Positions 24,489 to 38,543 of a stretch of DNA of 49,896 nucleotides are shown here, piece after piece. Numbering within the stretch: position 1 is the first letter of the stretch; each line of letters opens with the position of its first letter. The notes beneath the pieces were generated by a model, which saw only the letters and a list, made by a program, of their open reading frames with translations, was not told where the DNA came from and ran no database searches. This stretch comes from Nemertoderma westbladi (lineage: Eukaryota; Xenacoelomorpha; Nemertodermatida; Nemertodermatidae). The DNA lies in NCBI GenBank assembly GCA_032718475.1, contig JAUCBJ010000322.1:1-49896 (forward strand), in the 5' to 3' direction. Made by a program: the position numbers and the translations under genes.

Positions 24489-27400
24489 TTAAAGCCATGT
24501 CAAAATCCTTGGTGTTTTTCAGCATTAATTTATTAAAATCTCCTCTGATTTTTTACAAAAAACGACATCGATTTTCATATTTATAACTTCTTACCCACTC
24601 CACGAGATAGAGAATCTTAAACGAAACTCATAAGAACAGGTAACACTTACATTTATAGAAGTAATCAGCTGTTATTTGCTTCGTCTTTCTCCAGGACATG
24701 GATTAATTTTGATTGCATCGGAACACCCCCTATCTGTGGCTCTCAGAGTGAAGATATAAGTAGCCTATCTCCCTGTTAATATTGTTGTGTTCTAGAATAT
24801 TTATTATAGTTTCATCGTATTAAATATCTCAAATAGTTCATGAATATAATGAGTATAAAATCCTTGTCAAAATCCTTGGTGTTTTTCAGCAATAATTTAT
24901 TAAAATCTTTTCTGATTTATCACAAAAAACGACATCGATTTTCATATTCATGACTTCTAATCCACTCCAAGAGATAGACAATCTTAAATGAAAGTCAAAA
25001 GAGCAGGTAACACTTACATTTATAGAAGTAATCAGCTGTACTTTGCTTCGTCTTTCCCCTGGAGATGGATGAATTTGATTGCGTCGGAGTCGGAACACCC
25101 CCTTTTTGAGGCTCTCAGAGTGAAGATATAAGTAGCCTATCTCCCTGTTAATATTGTTGTGTTCTAGAATATGTATTATAGTTTCATCGTATTGCCAAAG
25201 CGGCTGGAGCCGAACTTAATATGTGATACAATAATTCACCTCAAATTTCTCAGCTATTTCATGAATATAATGAGTATTAAAGCCATGTCCAAATCCTTGG
25301 TGTTTTTGAGCAATAATTTATTAAAATCTCCTCTGATTTTTCACAAAAAACGACATAGATTTTCATATTCATGACTTCTAACCCACTCCAAGAGATAGAC
25401 AATCTTAAATGAAAATCAACAGAGCAGGTAACACTTAAATTTATAGAAGTGATCAGCTGTTCTTTGCTTCGTCTTTCCCCTGGAGATGGATGCATTTTGA
25501 TTGTGTCAGAACACCCCCTTTTTGAGGCTCTCAGAGTGAAGAGATAAGTAGCATATCTCCCTGTTAATATTGTTGTGTTCTAGAATATTAATTATAGTTT
25601 CATCATGTTGCCAAAGCGGCTGGAGCCGAAGTTAATATGTGATACAATAATTCACCTCAAATTTCTCAGCTTTTTCATGAATATAATGAGTATTAAAGCC
25701 ATGTCAAAATCCTTGGTGTTTTTCAGCAATAATTTATTAAAATCTCCTGATTTTTTTCAAAAAACGACATCGATTTTCATATTCATGACTTATAACCCAC
25801 TCCAAGAGATAGACAATCTTAAATGAAAGTCAAAAGAGCAGGTAACACTTAAATTTATAGAAGTAATCAGCTGTTCTTTGCTTCGTCTTTCCCCTGGAGA
25901 TGGATGAATTTTGATTGTGTCAGAACACCCCTTTTTAAGGATCTCAGAGTGAAGAGATAAGTAGCCTATCTCCCTGTTAATATTGTTGTGTTCTAGAATA
26001 TTTATTATAGTTTCATCGTATTGCCAAAGCGGCTGGAGCCGAAGTTAATATGTGATACAATAATTCACCTCAAATTTCTCAGCTATTTCATGAATATAAT
26101 GAGTATTAAAGCCATGTCAAAATCCTTGGTGTTTTTCAGCATTAATTTATTAAAATCTCCTCTGATTTTTTACAAACAACGACATCGATTTTCATATTCA
26201 TGACTTCTAACCCACTCCAAGAGATAGACAATCTTAAATGAAAGTCAAAAGAGCAGGTAACACTTAAATTTATAGAAGTAATCAGCTGTTCTTTGCTTCG
26301 TCTTTCCCCTGGAGATGGATGAATTTTGATTGTGTCAGAACACCCCCTTTTTGAGGCTCTCAGAGTGAAGAGATAAGTAGCCTATCTCCCTGTTAAAATT
26401 GTTGTGTTCTAGAATATTTATTATAGTTTCATCGTATTGCGAAAGTGGCTGGAGCTGAAGTTAATATATAATGCAATAATTCACCTCAAGTATCTCAGCT
26501 ATGTCATGAACATAATGAAGTATTAAAGCCTTGTCAAAATCCTTGGGGTTTTTCAGCAATAATTTATCAAAATATCCTCTGATTTTTTTCAAAAAACGAC
26601 ATCGATTTTCATATTCATGACTTCTAACCCACTCCAAGAGATAGACAATCTTAAACGAAAGTCATAAGAACAGGTAACACTTTCATTTATAGAAGTAATC
26701 AGCTGTTATTTGCTTCGTCTTTCCCCAGGAGATGAATGAATTATGATTGCGTCGGAACACCCCCTTTTTGAGGCTCTCAGAGTGAAGATATAAGTAGCCT
26801 ATCTCCCTGTTAATATTGTTGTGTTCTAGAATATGTATTATAGTTTCATCGTATTGCCAAAGCGGCTGGAGCCGAACTTAATATGTGATACAATAATTCA
26901 CCTCAAATTTCTCAGCTATTTCATGAATATAATGAGTATTAAAGCCATGTCCAAATCCTTGGTGTTTTTCAGCAATAATTTATTAAAATCTCCTCTGATT
27001 TTTCACAAAAAACGACATCGATTTTCATATTCATGACTTCTAACCCACTCCAAGAGATAGACAATCTTAATTGAAAATCAAAAGAGCAGGTAACACTTAA
27101 ATTTATAGAAGTAATCAGCTGTTCTTTGCTTCGTCTTTCCCCTGGAGATGGATGCATTTTGATTGTGTCAGAACACCCCCTTTTTGAGGCTCTCAGAGTG
27201 AAGAGATAAGTAGCATATCTCCCTGTTAATATTGTTGTGTTCTAGAATATTAATTATAGTTTCATCATGTTGCCAAAGCGGCTAGAGCCGAAGTTAATAT
27301 GTGATACAATAATTCACCTCAAATTTCTCAGCTTTTTCATGAATATGATGAGTATTAAAGCCATGTCAAAATCCTTGGTGTTTTTCAGCAATAATTTATT

Positions 27401-30400
27401 AAAATCTCCTGATTTTTTTCAAAAAACGACATCGATTTTCATATTCATGACTTATAACCCACTCCAAGAGATAGACAATCTTAAATGAAAGTCAAAAGAG
27501 CAGGTAACACTTAAATTTATAGAAGTAATCAGCTGTTCTTTGCTTCGTCTTTCCCCTGGAGATGGATGAATTTTGATTGTGTCAGAACACCCCCTTTTTG
27601 AGGCTCTCAGAGTGAAGAGATAAGTAGCCTATCTCCCTGTTAATATTGTTGTGTTCTAGAATATTTATTATAGTTTCATCGTATTGCCAAAGCGGCTGGA
27701 GCCGAAGTTAATATGTGATACAATAATTCACCTCAAATTTCTCAGCTATTTCATGAATATAATGAGTATTAAAGCCATGTCAAAATCCTTGGTGTTTTTC
27801 AGCATTAATTTATTAAAATCTCCTCTGATTTTTTACAAACAACGACATCGATTTTCATATTCATGACTTCTAACCCACTCCAAGAGATAGACAATCTTAA
27901 ATGAAAGTCAAAAGAGCAGGTAAAACTTACATTTATAGAAGTAATCAGATGTTCTTTGCTTCTTCTTTCCCCTGGAGATGGATGAATTTTGATTGCATCG
28001 GAACACTCCCTTTTTGAGGCTCTCAGAGTGAAGATATAAGTAGCCTATCTCCCTGTTAATATTGTTGTGTTCTAGAATATGTATTATAGTTTCATCGTAT
28101 TAAATATCTCAAATAGTTCCTGAATATAATGAGTATAAAATCCTTGTCAAAATCCTTAGTGTTTTTCAGCAATAATTTATTAAAATCTCCTCTGATTTTT
28201 CACAAAAAACGACATCGATTTTCATGTTCATGACTTCTAATCCACTCCAAGAGATAGACAATCTTAAATGGAAGTCAAAAGAGCAGGTAACACTTACATT
28301 TATAGAAGTAATCAGCTGTTCTTTGCTTCGTCTTTCCCCAGGAGATGGATGAAATTTGATTGCGTTGGAACACCCCCTTTTTGAGGCTCTCAGAGTGTAG
28401 AGAAAAGTAGCCTATCTCCCTGTTAATATTGTTGTGTTCTAGAATATTTATTATAGTTTCATCGTATTGCGAAAGCGGCTGGAGCTGAAGTTAATATATA
28501 ATGCAACAATTCACCTCAAGTATCTCAGCTATGTCATGAACATAATGAAGTATTAAAGCCTTGTCAAAATCCTTGGGGTTTTTCAGCAATAATTTATCAA
28601 AATATCCTCTGATTTTTTTCAAAAAACAACATCGATTTTCATATTCATGACTTCTAACCCACTCCAAGAGATAGACAATCTTAAACGAAAGTAATAAGAA
28701 CAGGTAACACTTTCATTTATAGAAGTAATCAGCTGTTATTTGCTTCGTCTTTCCCCAGGAGATGGATGCATTTTGATTGTGTCAGAACACCCCATTTTTG
28801 AGGCTCTCAGAGTGAAGAGATAAGTAGCATATCTCCCTGTTAATATTGTTGTGTTCTAGAATATTAATTATAGTTTCATCATGTTGTCAAAGCGGCTGGA
28901 GCCGAAGTTAATATGTGATACAATAATTCACCTCAAATTTCTCAGCTTTTTCATGAATATAATGAGTATTAAAGCCATGTCAAAATCCTTGGGGTTTTTC
29001 AGCAATAATTTATCAAAATATCCTCTGATTTTTTTCAAAAAACAACATCGATTTTCATATTCATGACTTCTAACCCACTCCAAGAGATAGACAATCTTAA
29101 ACGAAAGTAATAAGAACAGGTAACACTTTCATTTATAGAAGTAATCAGCTGTTATTTGCTTCGTCTTTCCCCAGGAGATGGATGCATTTTGATTGTGTCA
29201 GAACACCCCATTTTTGAGGCTCTCAGAGTGAAGAGATAAGTAGCATATCTCCCTGTTAATATTGTTGTGTTCTAGAATATTAATTATAGTTTCATCATGT
29301 TGCCAAAGCGGCTGGAGCCGAAGTTAATATGTGATACAATAATTCACCTCAAATTTCTCAGCTTTTTCATGAATATAATGAGTATTAAAGCCATGTCAAA
29401 ATCCTTGGTGTTTTTCAGCAATAATTTATTAAAATCTCCTGATTTTTTTCAAAAAACGACATCGATTTTCATATTCATGACTTATAACCCACTCCAAGAG
29501 ATAGACAATCTTAAATGAAAGTCAAAAGAGCAGGTAACACTTAAATTTATAGAAGTAATCAGCTGTTCTTTGCTTCGTCTTTCCCCTGGAGATGGATGAA
29601 TTTTGATTGTGTCAGAACACCCCATTTTTGAGGCTCTCAGAGTGAAGAGATAAGTAGCCTATCTCCCTGTTAATATTGTTGTGTTCTAGAATATTTATTA
29701 TAGTTTCATCGTATTGCCAAAGCGGCTGGAGCCGAAGTTAATATGTGATACAATAATTCACCTCAATTTTCTCAGCTATTTCATGAATATAATGAGTATT
29801 AAAGCCATGTCAAAATCCTTGGTGTTTTTCAGCATTAATTTATTAAAATCTCCTCTGATTTTTTACAAACAACGACATCGATTTTCATATTCATGACTTC
29901 TAACCCACTCCAAGAGATAGACAATCTTAAATGAAAGTCAAAAGAGCAGGTAACACTTACATTTATAGAAGTAATCAGATGTTCTTTGCTTCTTCTTTCC
30001 CCTGGAGATGGATGAATTTTGATTGCATCGGAACACCCCCTTTTTGAGGCTCTCAGAGTGAAGAGATAAGTAGCATATCTCCCTGTTAATATTGTTGTGT
30101 TCTAGAATATTAATTATAGTTTCATCATGTTGCCAAAGCGGCTGGAGCCGAAGTTAATATGTGATACAATAATTCACCTCAAATTTCTCAGCTTTTTCAT
30201 GAATATAATGAGTATTAAAGCCATGTCCAAATCCTTGGTGTTTTTCAGCAATAATTTATTAAAATCTCCTCTGATTTTTCACAAAAAACGACATCGATTT
30301 TCATTTTCATGACTTCTAACCCACTCCAAGAGATAGACAATCTTAAATGAAAATCAAAAGAGCAGGTAACACTTTCATTTATAGAAGTAATCAGCTGTTA

Positions 30401-33400
30401 TTTGCTTCGTCTTTCCCCAGGGGATGGATGAATTTTGATTGCGTCGGAACACCCCCTTTTTGAGGCTTTCGGAGTGAAGATATAAGTAGCCTATCTCCCT
30501 GTTAATATTGTTGTGTTCTAGAATATGTATTATAGTTTCATCGTATTGCCAAAGCGGCTGGAGCCGAACTTAATATGTGATACAATAATTCACCTCAAAT
30601 TTCTCAGCTATTTCATGAATATAATGAGTATTAAAGCCATGTCCAAATCCTTGGTGTTTTTCAGCAATAATTTATTAAAATCTCCTCTGATTTTTCACAA
30701 AAAACGACATCGATTTTCATTTTCATGACTTCTAACCCACTCCAAGAGATAGACAATCTTAAATGAAAATCAAAAGAGCAGGTAACACTTAAATTTATAG
30801 AAGTAATCAGCTGTTCTTTGCTTCGTCTTTCCCCTGGAGATGGATGCATTTTGATTGTGTCAGAACACCCCCTTTTTGAGGCTCTCAGAGTGAAGAGATA
30901 AGTAGCATATCTCCCTGTTAATATTGTTGTGTTCTAGAATATTAATTATAGTTTCATCATGTTGCCAAAGCGGCTGGAGCCGAAGTTAATATGTGATACA
31001 ATAATTCACCTCAAATTTCTCAGCTTTTTCATGAATATAATGAGTATTAAAGCCATGTCAAAATCCTTGGTGTTTTTCAGCAATAATTTATTAAAATCTC
31101 CTGATTTTTTTCAAAAAACGACATCGATTTTCATATTCATGACTTATAACCCACTCCAAGAGATAGACAATCTTAAATGAAAGTCAAAAGAGCAGGTAAC
31201 ACTTAAATTTATAGAAGTAATCAGCTGTTCTTTGCTTCGTCTTTCCCCTGGAGATGGATGAATTTTGATTGTGTCAGAACACCCCATTTTTGAGGCTCTC
31301 AGAGTGAAGAGATAAGTAGCCTATCTCCCTGTTAATATTGTTGTGTTCTAGAATATTTATTATAGTTTCATCGTATTGCCAAAGCGGCTGGAGCCGAAGT
31401 TAATATGTGATACAATAATTCACCTCAATTTTCTCAGCTATTTCATGAATATAATGAGTATTAAAGCCATGTCAAAATCCTTGGTGTTTTTCAGCATTAA
31501 TTTATTAAAATCTCCTCTGATTTTTTACAAACAACGACATCGATTTTCATATTCATGACTTCTAACCCACTCCAAGAGATAGACAATCTTAAATGAAAGT
31601 CAAAAGAGCAGGTAACACTTACATTTATAGAAGTAATCAGATGTTCTTTGCTTCTTCTTTCCCCTGGAGATGGATGAATTTTGATTGCATCGGAACACTC
31701 CCTTTTTGAGGCTCTCAGAGTGAAGATATAAGTAGCCTATCTCCCTGTTAATATTGTTGTGTTCTAGAATATGTATTATAGTTTCATCGTATTAAATATC
31801 TCAAATAGTTCCTGAATATAATGAGTATAAAATCCTTGTCAAAATCCTTAGTGTTTTTCAGCAATAATTTATTAAAATCTCCTCTGATTTTTCACAAAAA
31901 TGACATCGATTTTCATGTTCATGACTTCTAATCCACTCCAAGAGATAGACAATCTTAAATGGAAGTCAAAAGAGCAGGTAACACTTACATTTATAGAAGT
32001 AATCAGCTGTTCTTTGCTTCGTCTTTCCCCTGGAGATGGATGCATTTTGATTGTGTCAGAACACCCCCTTTTTGAGGCTCTCAGAGTGAAGAGATAAGTA
32101 GCATATCTCCCTGTTAATATTGTTGTGTTCTAGAATATTAATTATAGTTTCATCGTGTTGCCAAAGCGGCTGGAGCCGAAGTTAATATGTGATACAATAA
32201 TTCACCTCAAATGTCTCAGCTATTTCATGAATATAATGAGTATTAAAGCTATGTCAAAATCCTTGGTGTTTTTCAGCAATAATTTATTAAAATCTTCTGA
32301 TTTTTTTCAAAAAACGACATCGATTTTCATATTCATGACTTCTAACCCACTCCAAGAGATAGACAATCTTAAATGAAAGTCAAAAGAGCAGGTAACACTT
32401 AAATTTATTGAAGTAATCAGCTGTTCTTTGCTTCGTCTTTCCCCTGGAGATGGATGAATTTTGATTGTGTCAGAACACCCCCTTTTTGAGGCTCTCAGAG
32501 TGAAGAGATAAGTAGCCTATCTCCCTGTTAATATTGTTGTGTTCTAGAATATTTATTATAGTTTCATCGTATTGCCAAAGCGGCTGGAGCCGAAGTTAAT
32601 ATGTGATACAATAATTCACCTCAAATTTCTCAGCTATTTCATGAATATAATGAGTATTAAAGCCATGTCAAAATCCTTGGTGTTTTTCAGCATTAATTTA
32701 TTAAAATCTCCTCTGATTTTTTACAAACAACGACATCGATTTTCATATTCATGACTTCTAACCCACTCCAAGAGATAGACAATCTTAAATGAAAGTCAAA
32801 AGAGCAGGTAACACTTAAATTTATAGAAGTAATCAGCTGTTCTTTGCTTCGTCTTTCCCCTGGAGATGGATGAATTTTGATTGTGTCAGAACACCCCCTT
32901 TTTGAGGCTCTCAGAGTGAAGAGATAAGTAGCCTATCTCCCTGTTAATATTGTTGTGTTCTAGAATATTTATTATAGTTTCATCGTATTGCGAAAGCGGC
33001 TGGAGCTGAAGTTAATATATAATGCAACAATTCACCTCAAGTATCTCAGCTATGTCATGAACATAATGAAGTATTAAAGCCTTGTCAAAATCCTTGGGGT
33101 TTTTCAGCAATAATTTATCAAAATATCCTCTGATTTTTTTCAAAAAACGACATCGATTTTCATATTCATGACTTCTAACCCACTCCAAGAGATAGACAAT
33201 CTTAAACGAAAGTCATAAGAACAGGTAACACTTTCATTTATAGAAGTAATCAGCTGTTATTTGCTTCGTCTTTCCCCAGGAGATGGATGAATTTTGATTG
33301 CGTCGGAACACCCCCTTTTTGAGGCTCTCAGAGTGAAGATATAAGTAGCCTATCTCCCTGTTAATATTGTTGTGTTCTAGAATATGTATTATATTTTCAT

Positions 33401-36400
33401 CGTATTGCCAAAGCGGCTGGAGCCGAACTTAATATGTGATACAATAATTCACCTCAAATTTCTTAGCTATTTCATGAATATAATGAGTATTAAAGCCATG
33501 TAAAAATCCTTGGTGTTTTTCAGCATTAATTTATTAAAATCTCCTCTGATTTTTTACAAAAAACGACATTGATTTTCATATTCATGACTTCTAACCCACT
33601 CCAAGAGATAGACAATCTTAAATGAAAGTCAAAAGAGCAGGTAACACTTAAATTTATAGAAGTAATCAGCTGTTCTTTGCTTCGTCTTTCCCCTGGAGAT
33701 GGATGAATTTTTTGATTGTGTCAGAACACCCCCTTTTTGCGGCTCTCAGAGTGAAGAGATAAGTAGCTTATCTCCCAGTTAATATTGTTGTGTTCTAGAA
33801 TATTTATTATAGTTTCATCGTATTGCCAAAGCGGCTGGAGCTGAAGTTAATATATAATGCAAAAATTCACCTCAAGTATCTCAGCTATTTCATGAACATA
33901 ATGAAGTATTAAAGCCATGTCAAAATCCTTGGGGTTTTTCAGCAATAATTTATCGAAATATCCTCTGATTTTTTTCAAAAAACGACATCGATTTTCATAT
34001 TCATGACTTCTAACCCACTCCAAGAGATAGACAATCTTAAACGAAAGTCATAAGAACAGGTAACACTTTCATTTATAGAAGTAATCAGCTGTTATTTGCT
34101 TCGTCTTTCCCCAGGAGATGGATGAAATTTGATTGCGTCGGAACACCCCCTTTTTGAAGCTCTCAGAGTGTAGAGAAAAGTAGCCTATCTCCCTGTTAAT
34201 ATTGTTGTGTTCTAGAATATGTATTATATTTTCATCGTATTGCCAAAGCGGCTGGAGCCGAACTTAATATGTGATACAATAATTCACTTCAAATTTCTCA
34301 GCTATTTCATGAATATAATGAGTATTAAAGCCATGTCAAAATCCTTGGTGTTTTTCAGCATTAATTTATTAAAATCTCCTCTGATTTTTTATAAAAAACG
34401 ACATTGATTTTCATATTTATAACTTCTAACCCACTCCACGAGATAGAGAATCTTAAACGAATGTCATAAGAACAGGTAACACTTACATTTATAGAAGTAA
34501 TCAGCTGTTATTTGCTTCGTCTTTCTCCAGGAGATGGATTAATTTTGATTGCGTCGGAACACCCCCTATCTGTGGCTCTCAGAGTGAAGATATAAGTAGC
34601 CTATCTCCCTGTTAATATTGTTGTGTTCTAGAATATTTATTATAGTTTCATCGTATTAAATATCTCAAATAGTTCATGAATATAATAAGTATAAAATCCT
34701 TGTCAAAATCCTTGGTGTTTTTCAGCAATAATTTATTAAAATCTCCTCTGATTTTTTACAAAAACGACATCGATTTTCATATTCATGACTTCTAATCCAC
34801 TCCAAGAGATAGACAATCTTAAATGAAAGTCAAAAGAGCAGGTAACACTTACATTTATAGAAGTAATTAGCTGTTCTTTGCTTCGTCTTTCCCCTGGAGA
34901 TGGATGAATTTTGATTGCATCGGAACACCCCCTTTTTGAGGCTCTCAGAGTGAAGATATAAGTAGCCTATCTCCCTGTTAATATTGTTGTGTTCTAGAAT
35001 ATGTATTATAGTTTCATCGTATTGCCAAAGCGGCTGGAGCCGAACTTAATATGTGATACAATAATTCACCTCAAATTTCTCAGCTATTTCATGAATATAA
35101 TGAGTATTAAAGCCATGTCAAAATCCTTGGTGTTTTTCAGCATTAATTTATTAAAATCTCCTCTGATTTTTTACAAACAACGACATCGATTTTCATATTC
35201 ATGACTTCTAACCCACTCCAAGAGATAGACAATCTTAAATGAAAGTCAAAAGAGCAGGTAACACTTAAATTTATAGAAGTAATCAGCTGTTCTTTGCTTC
35301 GTCTTTCCCCTGGAGATGGATGAATTTTGATTGTGTCAGAACACCCCCTTTTTGAGGCTCTCAGAGTGAAGAGATAAGTAGCCTATCTCCCTGTTAATAT
35401 TGTTGTGTTCTAGAATATTTATTATAGTTTCATCGTATTGCGAAAGCGGCTGGAGCTGAAGTTAATATATAATGCAACAATTCACCTCAAGTATCTCAGC
35501 TATGTCATGAACATAATGAAGTATTAAAGCCTTGTCAAAATCCTTGGGGTTTTTCAGCAATAATTTATCAAAATATCCTCTGATTTTTTTCAAAAAACGA
35601 CATCGATTTTCATATTCACGACTTCTAACCCACTCCAAGAGATAGACAATCTTAAACGAAAGTCATAAGAACAGGTAACACTTTCATTTATAGAAGTAAT
35701 CAGCTGTTATTTGCTTCGTCTTTCCCCAGGAGATGGATGAATTTTGATTGCGTCGGAACACCCCCTTTTTGAGGCTCTCAGAGTGAAGATATAAGTAGCC
35801 TATCTCCCTGTTAATATTGTTGTGTTCTAGAATATGTATTATATTTTCATCGTATTGCCAAAGCGGCTGGAGCCGAACTTAATATGTGATACAATAATTC
35901 ACCTCAAATTTCTTAGCTATTTCATGAATATAATGAGTATTAAAGCCATGTAAAAATCCTTGGTGTTTTTCAGCATTAATTTATTAAAATCTCCTCTGAT
36001 TTTTTACAAAAAACGACATTGATTTTCATATTCATGACTTCTAACCCACTCCAAGAGATAGACAATCTTAAATGAAAGTCAAAAGAGCAGGTAACACTTA
36101 AATTTATAGAAGTAATCAGCTGTTCTTTGCTTCGTCTTTCCCCTGGAGATGGATGAATTTTGATTGTGTCAGAACACCCCCTTTTTGAGGCTCTCAGAGT
36201 GAAGAGATAAGTAGCCTATCTCCCTGTTAATATTGTTGTGTTCTAGAATATTTATTATAGTTTCATCGTATTGCGAAAGCGGCTGGAGCTGAAGTTAATA
36301 TATAATGCAACAATTCACCTCAAGTATCTCAGCTATGTCATGAACATAATGAAGTATTAAAGCCTTGTCAAAATCCTTGGGGTTTTTCAGCAATAATTTA

Positions 36401-38543
36401 TCAAAATATCCTCTGATTTTTTTCAAAAAACGACATCGATTTTCATATTCATGACTTCTAACCCACTCCAAGAGATAGACAATCTTAAACGAAAGTCATA
36501 AGAACAGGTAACACTTTCATTTATAGAAGTAATCAGCTGTTATTTGCTTCGTCTTTCCCCAGGAGATGGATGAAATTTGATTGCGTCGGAACACCCCCTT
36601 TTTGAAGCTCTCAGAGTGTAGAGAAAAGTAGCCTATCTCCCTGTTAATATTGTTGTGTTCTATAATATTTATTATAGTTTCATCGTATTGCCAAAGCGGC
36701 TGGAGCCAAAGTTAATATGTGATACAATAATTCACTTCAAATTTCTCAGCTATTTCATGAATATAATGAGTATTAAAGCCATGTCAAAATCCTTGGTGTT
36801 TTTCAGCATTAATTTATTAAAATCTCCTCTGATTTTTTATAAAAAACGACATTGATTTTCATATTTATAACTTCTAACCCACTCCACGAGATAGAGAATC
36901 TTAAACGAATGTCATAAGAACAGGTAACACTTACATTTATAGAAGTAATCAGCTGTTATTTGCTTCGTCTTTCTCCAGGATATGGATTAATTTTGATTGC
37001 GTCGGAACACCCCCTATCTGTGGCTCTCAGAGTGAAGATATAAGTAGCCTATCTCCCTGTTAATATTGTTGTGTTCTAGAATATTTATTATAGTTTCATC
37101 GTATTAAATATCTCAAATAGTTCATGAATATAATAAGTATAAAATCCTTGTCAAAATCCTTGGTGTTTTTCAGCAATAATTTATTAAAATCTCCTCTGAT
37201 TTTTTACAAAAACGACATCGATTTTCATATTCATGACTTCTAATCCACTCCAAGAGATAGACAATCTTAAATGAAAGTCAAAAGAGCAGGTAACACTTAA
37301 ATTTATAGAAGTAATCAGCTGTTATTTGCTTCGTCTTTCCCCAGGAGATGGATGAAATTTGATTGCGTCGGAACACCCCCTTTTTGAAGCTCTCAGAGTG
37401 TAGAGAAAAGTAGCCTATCTCCCTGTTAATATTGTTGTGTTCTATAATATTTATTATAGTTTCATCGTATTGCCAAAGCGGCTGGAGCCAAAGTTAATAT
37501 GTGATACAATAATTCACCTCAAATTTCTCAGCTATTTCATGAATATAATGAGTATGAAAGCCATGTCAAAATCCTTGGTGTTTTTCAGCAATAATTTATT
37601 AAAATCTCCTCTGATTTTTTACAAAAAACGACATCGATTTTCATATTCATAACTTCTAATCCACTCCAAGAGATAGACAATCTTAAATGAAAGTCAAAAG
37701 AGCAGGTAACAATTAAATTTATATAAGTAATCAGCTGTTCTTTGCTTCGTCTTTCCCCTGGAGATGGATGAATTTTGATTGTGTCAGAACACCCCCTTTT
37801 TGAGGCTCTCAGAGTGAAGAGATAAGTAGCCTATCTCCCTGTTAATATTGTTGTGTTCTAGAATATTTATTATAGTTTCATCGTATTGCCAAAGCGGCTG
37901 GAGCTGAAGTTAATATATAATGGAACAATTCACCTCAAGTATCTCAGCTATTTCATGAACATAATGAAGTATTAAAGCCATGTCAAAATCCTTGGGTTTT
38001 TTCAGCAATAATTTATCAAAATATCTTCTGATTTTTTTCAAAAACCACATCGATTTTCATATTTATAACTTCTAACCCACTCCACGAGATAGAGAATCTT
38101 AAACGAAAGTCATAAGAACAGGTAACACTTACATTTATAGAAGTAATCAGCTATTCTTTGCTTCGCCTTTCCCCTGGTGATGGATGAATTTTTATTGCAT
38201 CGGAACACCCCCTTTCTGAGGCTCTCAGAATTGAGAGATAAGTAGCCTATTTCCCTGTTAATATTGTTCTGTTGTAGAATATTTATTATAGTTTCATCGT
38301 ATTGCCAAAGCGGCTGGAGTCGAAATTAATATGTAATGCAATAATTCACCTCAAATTTCTCAGCTATTTCATGAACATAATGAAGTATTAAAGCCATGTC
38401 AAAATCCTTGGGTTTTTTCAGCAATAATTTATCAAAATATCTTCTGATTTTTTTCAAAAACCACATCAATTTTCATATTTATAACTTCTAACCCACTCCA
38501 CGAGATAGAGAATCTTAAACGAAAGTCATAAGAACAGGTAACA
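24489..38543. repeat. Satellite array, right block
   Basis: Continuation of the 416-bp satellite. It contains the duplicates described above, a 2454-bp duplicated unit (landmarks 32993/35447 and the 'attatattttcatcg' variant at 33391/35845), and short monomers near 24825, 28105, 31795, 34660 and 37105. The final 1.1 kb (about 37440-38543) carries variants such as 'ctggtgatggatgaattttt' that otherwise occur only near 22300. The array stops abruptly at 38543 where the BEL/Pao LTR begins. Confidence 0.95.

Larger units (their letters stand above)
13755..29170. repeat. Segmental duplication within satellite, offset 10511 bp
   Basis: The block of about 4.9 kb at 13755-18660 recurs at 22715-29170. 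Left of the piggyBac-like element the offset is about 8960, right of it 10511; the difference of 1551 is exactly the length of that element. Matching landmarks include 14375/24886, 15094/25605, 16756/27267, 17173/27684 and 18370/28881. The copies diverge again at about 18660/29170. Confidence 0.9.
18606..32717. repeat. Segmental duplication within satellite, offset 11757 bp
   Basis: About 2.35 kb at 18606-20960 recurs at 30363-32717 with constant offset 11757 (18768/30525, 19202/30959, 19619/31376, 20143/31900, 20398/32155). The shared private variants include 'aaaatgacatcg' instead of 'aaaacgacatcg' near 20145 and 31902. Next to it a 1662-bp unit is also duplicated (29297/30959, 29714/31376). 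Confidence 0.88.

Noticed and set aside
3789-37652. Dozens of near-identical small frames (60-73 codons, plus strand, and 62-70 codons, minus strand)
   Set aside because: They are the same stretch of the satellite monomer read again and again on both strands. Length and ends shift with single-base variants, there is no shared start context, and the two strands overlap each other, so they are repetition artefacts and not a gene family.
2346-38543. Telomeric or subtelomeric identity of the array
   Set aside because: No TTAGGG-type or similar telomere repeats were seen in the window, so there is no support for a chromosome end.
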